Positions 1 to 6,106 of a stretch of DNA of 6,106 nucleotides are shown here, one piece after another; position 1 is the first letter of the stretch, and each line of letters opens with the position of its first letter. A model generated the notes under the pieces. The model did not search any database, was not told the origin of the DNA, and saw only the letters and a list, made by a program, of their open reading frames with translations. Source of the stretch: Bacillota bacterium (GTDB lineage Bacteria; Bacillota_E; Sulfobacillia; Sulfobacillales; Sulfobacillaceae). A program made the translations under genes and the position numbers. The stretch spans positions 1 through 6,106 of the forward strand of contig JAKADJ010000149.1 of the NCBI GenBank assembly GCA_021820645.1, read 5' to 3'.

Positions 1-871
1 AGGTACCCGCAGGAGACACCACGAGGACCCGCGCTCGATGCGGGTAGGTAAGATTAATGCCCACATAGGCCCATCCCATTCGATTAACCCCCAAGAGGCA
101 ACTTTCTAAGATCGGGATCGGAGATTTTATTGAAATCTGGCTCACATATTGACCATCCCAGCGATACACGTCGATGTGACGATGGTATCGTTGATGCGAC
201 GGCGGGACCACATAGAGTTCGCCAGATGGGCTAATCTCAAAGCTTTGCAGGATCCCGATCGGGCCATGTCCCGCCAGCGGCGTCAGGCCGGCATTCTCGC
301 CACCCTGAGCCCTCGCCAATTCACGCACAAACTGCCCCTTGCGATTATATTCATTGAGCATCATCTGGTATTGCCCTTGACCAAACCCTAGGACTTGAAC
401 CACAATCTGACCCTCAGGTCCCACGCCAAGATGCCAAATGGCTTCGGTCACACCTTTTTCTTGCGGGATTTTTATGAGTCGGGATATCCTCCCCGATCCC
501 AACCGCCACACCCCTAGTTGCCGGTTGTCCGCCACTAAGATGGCGCCAGAAGGTGTTACGGCTACATCTTCCACCATCAACGGGGCCGCCTCCAGCAGTT
601 GGGAATGGTGCGCCCGTACGATGATTCGATTGTTATAACTATCGGCCACGACGAGTCGTTTACCGAGCAGAGCGAATGCCAGGGGCCCGTAGTGTCGACC
701 GTCCAGTCCAATCGATTCTCCTACACGGTTTGAACTGGTGCCATACGAAGCTTTCCACACGACACGGGGAGGCTCTCTCAGGGCGACGATCGTCACTCGG
801 TGCAAACCTAGCCCGAAGACCAATAAGCCCAAAATTCCCACCGCGATGACGATGCTCCGGATTCGACGCAT
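1..871 (-). CDS. Membrane-anchored NHL-like beta-propeller protein, C-terminus cut by the window edge
   Basis: An uninterrupted frame starts with ATG at 871-869 and stays open for 290 codons to the left edge, so the C-terminus is missing. Residues 1-6 are positively charged (MRRIRS) and about 7-23 form one hydrophobic segment, which reads as an uncleaved signal anchor or a signal peptide; no clear cleavage site or twin-arginine motif is seen. The rest looks like a periplasm- or surface-facing propeller. At least five blade-like repeats can be picked out, near residues 62-87, 101-124, 145-175, 209-240 and 258-286. They share a pattern of hydrophobic strand, 'P-x-G' turn and 'hydrophobic-V-A-D' strand, as in VAVTPSGAILVADN and LVVADSYNNRIIV; the latter is typical of NHL repeats. 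No catalytic motif is visible and the substrate is unknown; such propellers often bind proteins or ligands. It follows the helicase gene by 29 bases with a strong ribosome binding site and is probably co-transcribed. The fold is fairly secure, the function is not. Confidence 0.82.
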   Translation of the reverse strand, partial: MRRIRSIVIAVGILGLLVFGLGLHRVTIVALREPPRVVWKASYGTSSNRVGESIGLDGRHYGPLAFALLGKRLVVADSYNNRIIVRAHHSQLLEAAPLMVEDVAVTPSGAILVADNRQLGVWRLGSGRISRLIKIPQEKGVTEAIWHLGVGPEGQIVVQVLGFGQGQYQMMLNEYNRKGQFVRELARAQGGENAGLTPLAGHGPIGILQSFEISPSGELYVVPPSHQRYHRHIDVYRWDGQYVSQISIKSPIPILESCLLGVNRMGWAYVGINLTYPHRARVLVVSPAGT

Positions 872-877
872 AACGGG

Positions 878-885
878 TCACCTCT
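878..885 (-). promoter_or_regulatory. Strong Shine-Dalgarno site of the propeller gene
   Basis: On the minus strand this reads AGAGGTGA, a near-perfect match to the anti-Shine-Dalgarno end of 16S rRNA, followed by a 6-base spacer (CCCGTT) and the ATG at 871. It fixes the start of the propeller gene. The site lies inside the 29-base gap after the helicase stop codon, so the gene can be translated independently from a shared transcript. The gap is too short for a full promoter, although one inside the end of the helicase gene cannot be excluded. Confidence 0.8.
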
Positions 886-900
886 TCGATACCCTATGCG

Positions 901-3780
901 TCAGAGATGATTTCCAGACATGCCTAGGGGATCCTCGCGGCGCAGCGCGTTCCCGTCCCAGATCCAATATTGGTAAGGAGTCAGGGCTTGTTCGAGAATC
1001 TTAAAATCCGGCCAAAAATCTGCGGGTTTGCGGTCCGGGTCCACCATCCGGATGACTTCAAACCTCCCGTCGTTCTCGGTCACGAAGTCCACTACAGTGA
1101 TGCCGTAAGCGCCCGAGACGCTCACCTGACTCGCCCACTTGTGGGATTTCATGCTCTGCCAAAAGTCCTGACTATCCCACGGAATCCAGGCTGCGTGAGG
1201 CGCCTTCCCTTCAAGCCAACGCCGAATGCGTTCTTGCAGTGCCCGTTCCCGGCGATTGGGCCTCCACGTTTCAGAGCTGACGGGTCCCAGATCCGGGCGA
1301 GGTACCCAGACCGTCGGTGTTTTAGGCTCAGCATCGGCCGTCCCAGCCCAGTCATCGACCCCTGTACCGATCCGATGATCACTCAAGGTAAAAAACTCAA
1401 AAGGATCGGTTTGATGGGTCGGCCACGCGTCGATCACCGCTAAATAGTCACGCGCCCGTGTTAACGCCACATATAAGAGCCGCTGCTGTTCTGCGGCATC
1501 CCGTAATCCATCCTGGTAGATCTGTTCTTCCCACCCGGGAGACATAAGTCCCGATACCTTCATCACCGGCCTACCTCCGACCCCCAATATCACGGGTCCA
1601 TGGGAGGTCGATGCCTTGGACCAGTTGGTCACAATCACCAACGGCCACTCGAGCCCCTTACTACGGTGCACCGTAGAAAAATGCACTGCTTCGAGCTCAC
1701 CCACCAAGAGACCTTCTTCCTCATTGGCCCCCTCGCGCACCTTGCCCTGAATCCATTCTGTAAATCGGTCAATACCCCAAGAATGACCCAGGTGATGACT
1801 GAGAAAAGCCAGTTTATCTAAGTTGGCTAGAGCCGCAGCGTCTTGACGGGTGGCCAATGTCCCTCGCATTTTGGTGGTCTCAAGCACTTGAAATAGCAGA
1901 GCTTCAGGATGAAGGGCCCACCAATCCGTGAACCACCCAGCCATTACCCGAAGCCATGTTCCCACCTTGGTCTCAGGCTGCGCCAGACGGTAGTCTAATC
2001 CATAGTCCGCGCGATGCCGGGCAATCTCCTCAAGACCTAAGCCCACCCAGGGAGATACCAAAAATGCCGCCACACTGACTTCATCGCGAGGACTTTGTAA
2101 GGCGAGCAATAGCGCCGCATATCCCCGGATTTCATCACGGCGAAAAAACCCGGTGCCGCTCTCTTTAGCCAGCGGAATCCCTTCTTGGGTAAATACCTCA
2201 TCGAACACATCCAAACCAGTCCGTGTCGGCATAATCAGCACCATATCTCTATAGCGAATGGGACGAATGGCGTTCGCTGGTTTATCATAGACCGGCCACT
2301 CTTCGGAAATCGCCCGCTTAATAAGTAAAGCCGCCTGGCCGGCTACAGCGCGGCGCCTGTCATCAGCGCGACCTGTCATCGGTCCACCGTCGACAATGAC
2401 ATGGGGGAAGGAATCCTGGCGATCATGGGTCTCTAGGGGCTGAAACACTGGAATGTAAGGTCGTTCCGGGTCGGGCAACACGGGAAATTTCTTCGAAAAG
2501 TATTGGTTGATCGCCCCCAGGATTGCAGGATGTGACCGAAAATTATGCGTAATCGGCGTGACGGAGGCGTCTGGCCGCTCCGAGAAGTTTTGCCGCACCG
2601 ACGCGTAAAGTTCTACGTCGGCGCCGCGAAAGCGATAGATGGCCTGTTTGGGATCCCCCACTAACAGCAAGTTCCCCGCCCGACCCTGGGTCAAGGTTAG
2701 AATAATCTCGGTTTGAATCGGATCGGTATCTTGAAATTCATCCACCATCATCATGTCAAAACTGTCACGGATGCGATCCACCACCACCGGATGGGATCGG
2801 ACTAAGTCACGCGTCTTACGCAGAAGGCCGTCAAAACTCATCAGATTTTTAGCATAGGTCCACGCTTGCCACCGGGGTCCGAAATCCGTTTGCACCGCCA
2901 ACACCAATCGGGTTAACAAATAGTCGGCTAGAGCGCCTTGCCATTCTAAAATTTTGGGGTTCAGGGTCTCTCGAATCCACACTTTTTGCTCCGTTAGGCG
3001 GTCAGGATGACCCCATCCCTTCTTGTTTCCTTTCGGCGCCGAGAATGGCCAGCCTTGCACAGTCCGGATCCAACCCCAAGCATCCCGGGCTCGGTGGGTG
3101 AGAAAGCGGCTGAGGTCACTGATTTGGCGACGGCCTGGTTCGTCTGGATCCGCTTCCTGCTCAGCAATCCGCACCCATCCTTTGAGATCCTCTTCAAGGT
3201 CCTGAAGATCTGTCGGACTGACCGGCACATCCATCGGGGGAATGGCAAGCATTTCCCATTGCGAGATCGTACGGATCATTTCGCGTAGTTGATGCAGACT
3301 GATATTGGCTGCTAAGAAATCGTCCACCACACCGTGAGCTTCACGACCCGTCTCGAGCCAATCGTCTAATGCCTCTTCCCACAGTTGATCCGCATCATAG
3401 GGATCTAAGATGTCAAAGCCCACCGGAACCTTGGCTTCTTGAGGATATTGCTGGAGCAAGGAAAGACAGAGGCCGTGAATGGTGGTAATGCGACTGTTGG
3501 AAAGATGTTGTAAAGCGCTCGCTGCCACGTCCCTATACTCTCCCGACAGAGCAGCTTCCAATCCTTGGGTGAGACGCAGACGAATCTCTAGCGCAGCCTT
3601 CTCCATAAACGTAATGAGGATGATACGTTCTACCGGGATGCGCCGCACCAGAATGGCGTGAAGCGCGCGTTCTACCAAGAGCGTCGTTTTCCCGGTCCCC
3701 GCACCAGCTTCCACCAACAAATCCTGTGAAAACTCCTCGATTACACGATGCCGCGCGCTGTCGTCTTTAGGCTTCATCAT
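901..3780 (-). CDS. addA: AddA/RecB-like ATP-dependent DNA helicase (UvrD superfamily 1), recombination helicase-nuclease subunit
   Basis: This is the motor subunit of an AddAB-type complex, which unwinds double-strand DNA ends in the cytoplasm using ATP. It has 959 residues and ends in TGA at 903-901. Superfamily 1 motifs appear in order: Walker A EAGAGTGKTT (24-33, K31), motif Ia LITFMEKAALEIRLRL (55-70), TTIHGLC (99-105), Walker B VDEFQDTD (346-353, D347/E348), motif III VGDPKQAIYRFRGAD (374-388), motif IV THNFRSHP (411-418), motif V HFSTVHRSKGLEW (700-712) and motif VI LLYVALTRARD (768-778). The helicase therefore looks active. AddA proteins are usually about 1,200 residues with a C-terminal RecB-type nuclease; here only about 180 residues follow motif VI and the catalytic residues are not found. 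There is a single cysteine (C105), so no iron-sulphur cluster. Two ATGs lie side by side at 3780 and 3777. A GGGGG stretch is better spaced from the second, but both are possible and the first is drawn. In-frame starts further upstream (3894, 3861) would overlap the addB-like gene by about 95-130 bases and are less likely. Confidence 0.9.
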   Translation of the reverse strand: MMKPKDDSARHRVIEEFSQDLLVEAGAGTGKTTLLVERALHAILVRRIPVERIILITFMEKAALEIRLRLTQGLEAALSGEYRDVAASALQHLSNSRITTIHGLCLSLLQQYPQEAKVPVGFDILDPYDADQLWEEALDDWLETGREAHGVVDDFLAANISLHQLREMIRTISQWEMLAIPPMDVPVSPTDLQDLEEDLKGWVRIAEQEADPDEPGRRQISDLSRFLTHRARDAWGWIRTVQGWPFSAPKGNKKGWGHPDRLTEQKVWIRETLNPKILEWQGALADYLLTRLVLAVQTDFGPRWQAWTYAKNLMSFDGLLRKTRDLVRSHPVVVDRIRDSFDMMMVDEFQDTDPIQTEIILTLTQGRAGNLLLVGDPKQAIYRFRGADVELYASVRQNFSERPDASVTPITHNFRSHPAILGAINQYFSKKFPVLPDPERPYIPVFQPLETHDRQDSFPHVIVDGGPMTGRADDRRRAVAGQAALLIKRAISEEWPVYDKPANAIRPIRYRDMVLIMPTRTGLDVFDEVFTQEGIPLAKESGTGFFRRDEIRGYAALLLALQSPRDEVSVAAFLVSPWVGLGLEEIARHRADYGLDYRLAQPETKVGTWLRVMAGWFTDWWALHPEALLFQVLETTKMRGTLATRQDAAALANLDKLAFLSHHLGHSWGIDRFTEWIQGKVREGANEEEGLLVGELEAVHFSTVHRSKGLEWPLVIVTNWSKASTSHGPVILGVGGRPVMKVSGLMSPGWEEQIYQDGLRDAAEQQRLLYVALTRARDYLAVIDAWPTHQTDPFEFFTLSDHRIGTGVDDWAGTADAEPKTPTVWVPRPDLGPVSSETWRPNRRERALQERIRRWLEGKAPHAAWIPWDSQDFWQSMKSHKWASQVSVSGAYGITVVDFVTENDGRFEVIRMVDPDRKPADFWPDFKILEQALTPYQYWIWDGNALRREDPLGMSGNHL
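904..1140 (-). other. Degenerate remnant of a RecB-type nuclease domain at the helicase C-terminus
   Basis: Residues 881-959 of the helicase contain a stretch that resembles the core of a RecB-type nuclease in layout: GITVVDFV (892-899), an acidic turn ENDG (902-905) and the strand RFEVI (906-910). In active members this strand leads straight into Asp-Tyr-Lys. Here the next residues are R911-M912-V913, so the metal-binding aspartate and catalytic lysine are both absent. A following helix region (DFKILEQALTPYQYW) sits where the QxxxY helix would be expected. The resemblance is an alignment by eye and is weak; the segment could instead be an unrelated C-terminal structural domain. Either way no intact nuclease signature is present between motif VI and the stop codon. 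Confidence 0.5.
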
Positions 3781-6106
3781 CTGCCCCCGTATTCCCTTCC
3801 ATCCATAACGCCATAAATTCTTTGTGGTGCACCAGCTTAGTCTGTGCAATATGGCGGACATTGGCTGGGCATAGCAATCGATAATCACAGACACGGCACG
3901 GATCAGATTTCGGATCCGGGGTCGGGAAGAATTCCCCCTGCCGGATACGGCCTAAGATGCCGTCCACCACCCTTCGGGCTTCTCGATCCGTGCCCTCATC
4001 ACCCAGCACCTCTCGCGCCCGAAAATGATTTTTTTCGGTGATGCCCCACAGCACCCCCCGTACACTCTGACGATCGGGGAATCGGTCTCGCCACGCGCTC
4101 AGATAGACCGGGATCTGCAACTGATCTGGCCCGACCTTTTCTGGATTCGTGATGTGTCCGGTCTTGAAATCCACGACCGTATCGTGAGTCCTGTAATGTT
4201 CGAGCCGATCTAGCCGCATCCGAATCGACCATAGGTCTTTATCCAGCCGATAGTCCCACACCCATTCGACCTCAGCCTGCACCGAGTCCGGTACCTCTCC
4301 CGCTTGGATGCCGGCCCATACATACTGCAGGTTAGCTTCTAGACGATGCTGGGATTGGCGAACCACCGTCGTTAGAAGACCATCCGGAGGCTTTACAGCC
4401 TTCATCGCGTTACGAACGGCTACGGACACCGAGAGGGTCGGATCTTGGCTCAGATAGTAGAGGGCTAAATGCGCCCATTGTCCATAAAGCGCCGGCAATT
4501 CACGCATCGGGTCGTCATTCCAGGGCTTTAACCCTAGGCCCCGGGATAAGAAGTAGGCTCGAGGACAAGCTCCAAACTTTTCCAAATCAGAAACCGAAAT
4601 GGTTGTCGCGGGTAACCCAGTTTGCACCCCAAACGCCCCGGTTCCATACCACTCGGCGTACCAGGCTAAACTTGCCGGCTCCGCTTTTGGTTCTTGAATC
4701 GACCATAGCGAGTGAAAGGGCCGCTCTCCGGTCTCTCCAAAAGCGAAGAGAGTGTTATTAGCCACCTCTGTCAGTCGTGACTGAACCCGATCGACGAGTC
4801 TTTCGTGGGCCTTTTGCAGTAAAGGAATCGCGCCATCGGAGAGCCCCAAGCCCCTCCCCCAAGGTCGCGATAACTGCCTAAAGGCTTCGGGAGCTACCAT
4901 CACCTCGTCAGCCGCCATAGCGGCCGCATCCGACGCCCGCACCACCCATACGGCCTCTATCGGGTAGGCTCCTGGCGGTTCTATTGCGTATTCGGGTAGT
5001 ATCGTCATCTCGCGACGCAATAGATCCTGGTCCGGCGCGGGATAGACCACGGAGAGCGCATCCCAGCGTTTCACGACGGGAGCCAGGGGGGCCAAGGCCG
5101 GGATCTTAGTGGCCGCCTCAAGCACCAGGTGCCGTGACTGGTCCCATCCGGTCATGGTATCCGACGCTGAACCCCACGTATTCAACCAGTCGGCCAGATC
5201 CGGATAGCGGTCTTGCAGTCGGCGCCAGGAGCGGGGGGCTGCTTTTCCAAGGCATAACGCGCGCCAAATCGAGCGCGCCTCATAGGACACGACCGACCCC
5301 GTCCTCGCAGCAATCCCCACCTGACGAAGGGCTAGAGCAATCCGCCACTGATCATCCTCGTCAGCAATCACCATCATGTCCTGAGGCAGCACCCCGATCT
5401 GTAAACGCTCTGCGATCAGCCGGGTGATGGCCTGGGGTCCTAGGTATTCCTTAGGTAGGCTGATAGTCTTCCTAACGGGCCCTCCTCCGGTTTTTGTTAG
5501 CACGCGGAGAGAAACCTCCCTCGGCCCGTTCACCCGTTCGGACGCATCCAGACCATAGATCACGCAAGGATGGTACCGGCCCATGGTCTCAATCAGCCGC
5601 CATTCAATCGGCGCGAAGGATAAAAATCCCCAAAAAATAATCCCGTCTATCGAGGATTCCAGCACGCTCCAGTGTTCTCTGGCATATTCATACAGTCGCA
5701 CGGTATCGTAAAGGTCTCCGGTAAACACGTGCCGGTTGAGCCAGCGGATCGTCATTGCGAGCGCCAGATCATTATCGTCTAAATTGTCTGGAGAAATATT
5801 TTGATAACGACATTCTATTGCGGCCCGAATGACGGTAAGATAGAGGCCCGGGATGTCTCGGGATAGATGCGCGATAATATCGGGGGGCATTGTGGCTTCA
5901 AGAACGTGGTCGGCCTGTTCGGGCCAACGGCGAAAATGGCTTGGCATAAGGCCCCAGAGCCACTCCACCCAGGTCACAATATTAACGTTCACCAGGGGCG
6001 TGCGCGTGCGAAGCCAATCCGCCACAGGGCGTGATGGCACAATGATTACGAGTGGCTTTAGGGGGTCTCGGCGGTGGCGCATGAGGTGCTTGAAGTCGGC
6101 TAACAA
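3767..6106 (-). CDS. addB: AddB-like helicase-nuclease subunit with iron-sulphur PD-(D/E)XK nuclease, N-terminus cut by the window edge
   Basis: This is the partner subunit of the helicase downstream, expected to cut one strand of the unwound DNA end. The frame is open to the last base of the window, where a TTG falls by chance, so the true start lies beyond it; 779 residues are visible, ending in TAA at 3769-3767. Residues 17-50 (KPLVIIVPSRPVADWL, then VNIVTWVEWLW) match the start of AddB proteins just after the Walker A region, which if present would lie just off the edge. Residues 154-165 (DGIIFWGFLSFA) and 222-270 fit the inactive helicase-like core; no Walker B or motif VI is seen. The nuclease covers about 501-750: FGACPRAYFL (512-521), MRLDRLE with D633, VVDFKTG with D646 and K648, and DQLQIPVYLSAW (661-672). 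Four cysteines, C514, C737, C740 and C746, have the AddB pattern of one distant Cys plus C-x2-C-x5-C and should bind a 4Fe-4S cluster. The protein appears shorter than Bacillus-type AddB (about 1,150-1,170 residues). Confidence 0.88.
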   Translation of the reverse strand: MLADFKHLMRHRRDPLKPLVIIVPSRPVADWLRTRTPLVNVNIVTWVEWLWGLMPSHFRRWPEQADHVLEATMPPDIIAHLSRDIPGLYLTVIRAAIECRYQNISPDNLDDNDLALAMTIRWLNRHVFTGDLYDTVRLYEYAREHWSVLESSIDGIIFWGFLSFAPIEWRLIETMGRYHPCVIYGLDASERVNGPREVSLRVLTKTGGGPVRKTISLPKEYLGPQAITRLIAERLQIGVLPQDMMVIADEDDQWRIALALRQVGIAARTGSVVSYEARSIWRALCLGKAAPRSWRRLQDRYPDLADWLNTWGSASDTMTGWDQSRHLVLEAATKIPALAPLAPVVKRWDALSVVYPAPDQDLLRREMTILPEYAIEPPGAYPIEAVWVVRASDAAAMAADEVMVAPEAFRQLSRPWGRGLGLSDGAIPLLQKAHERLVDRVQSRLTEVANNTLFAFGETGERPFHSLWSIQEPKAEPASLAWYAEWYGTGAFGVQTGLPATTISVSDLEKFGACPRAYFLSRGLGLKPWNDDPMRELPALYGQWAHLALYYLSQDPTLSVSVAVRNAMKAVKPPDGLLTTVVRQSQHRLEANLQYVWAGIQAGEVPDSVQAEVEWVWDYRLDKDLWSIRMRLDRLEHYRTHDTVVDFKTGHITNPEKVGPDQLQIPVYLSAWRDRFPDRQSVRGVLWGITEKNHFRAREVLGDEGTDREARRVVDGILGRIRQGEFFPTPDPKSDPCRVCDYRLLCPANVRHIAQTKLVHHKEFMALWMEGNTGADDEA
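3784..3788 (-). promoter_or_regulatory. Possible weak ribosome binding site of the helicase gene, inside the end of the addB-like gene
   Basis: On the minus strand the bases before the start read ACGGGGGCAG followed by ATGATG. The GGGGG is 3 bases from the first ATG (3780) and 6 from the second (3777), so spacing favours the second. It is a poor Shine-Dalgarno match. A purine-rich GGAAGGGAA lies further up (3792-3800), too far away for normal use. Because the upstream stop codon TAA (3769-3767) lies just inside the helicase gene, translation is probably coupled: ribosomes finishing the addB-like frame can restart at once. Confidence 0.45.
3857..4606 (-). other. Intact PD-(D/E)XK nuclease domain with iron-sulphur staple in the AddB-like protein
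   Basis: This stretch encodes residues 501-750 of the AddB-like protein. The catalytic triplet Asp-Phe-Lys is encoded at 4171-4163. The four cysteine codons lie at 4567-4565, 3898-3896, 3889-3887 and 3871-3869, so the cysteines bracket the nuclease core at both ends. In AddB, and also in Cas4 and AdnB-type nucleases, such an arrangement holds a 4Fe-4S cluster that pins the domain together and is needed for binding DNA ends. All residues expected for activity are present. Confidence 0.85.

Noticed and set aside
872..900. Possible hairpin (GGGT/ACCC) around the propeller gene's ribosome binding site
   Set aside because: The stem is only four base pairs with a 12-base loop and no T-run follows, so neither a terminator nor a credible regulatory structure is supported.
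149..1004. Short plus-strand frames (149-391, 438-638, 738-1004) and the minus-strand frame 660-881
   Set aside because: All lie in other frames over the propeller gene or the end of the helicase. The propeller frame is open for 290 codons, has a strong ribosome binding site and shows repeats, so the others are shadows.
970..1443. 157-codon plus-strand open frame antisense to the helicase C-terminus
   Set aside because: It starts with TTG, has no recognisable domain and lies wholly opposite the continuous helicase frame. It looks like a chance antisense opening, although the helicase end is itself poorly recognised.
3781..3894. N-terminal extension of the helicase from ATG at 3894 or 3861
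   Set aside because: The extra 38 residues are rich in Trp, Cys and Arg, overlap the addB-like frame in another phase and precede the position where such helicases normally begin, shortly before Walker A.
5134..5427. 97-codon plus-strand open frame opposite the middle of the addB-like gene
   Set aside because: Low-complexity Ser/Pro/Arg composition with no family resemblance, fully opposite a well-supported gene.
1..6106. A dedicated phage-defence island
   Set aside because: AddAB-type enzymes do degrade linear phage DNA, but no other defence gene, integrase, transposase or repeat is present, and the pair fits ordinary chromosomal recombination and repair.

Overview
The window holds three genes, all read on the minus strand, so transcription runs from high to low coordinates. 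They are tightly packed (a 14-base overlap, then a 29-base gap) and look like one operon. No RNA gene, mobile element, CRISPR array, promoter or terminator could be supported. The moderate G+C (somewhat over half, by eye), the AddA/AddB type of recombination nuclease and a strong AGAGGTGA ribosome binding site suggest a Gram-positive-type bacterium, perhaps of the Firmicutes/Clostridia. That placement is an inference with low confidence.

From right to left: positions 6106-3767 encode an AddB-like protein whose 5' end lies outside the window. It has a helicase-like fold without evident ATPase motifs and an intact C-terminal PD-(D/E)XK nuclease with the four-cysteine iron-sulphur staple. Positions 3780-901 encode its partner, an AddA/RecB-like superfamily 1 helicase with all the main helicase motifs. 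Its C-terminus is short, and where the RecB-type nuclease core should be it lacks the expected Asp/Lys catalytic residues. Positions 871-1 encode the first 290 residues of a membrane-anchored, NHL-like beta-propeller protein that runs off the left edge.

The first two proteins should form a helicase-nuclease that processes double-strand DNA ends for RecA-dependent repair and degrades linear foreign DNA. The AddA-like subunit would drive unwinding and the AddB-like subunit would supply the only recognisable active nuclease. The propeller protein is predicted to lie on the outer face of the membrane and has no obvious link to DNA repair; it may simply share the transcript. The window is mostly ordinary chromosomal housekeeping sequence. 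The points worth a second look are the apparently dead nuclease end of the helicase and the unexpected downstream companion.
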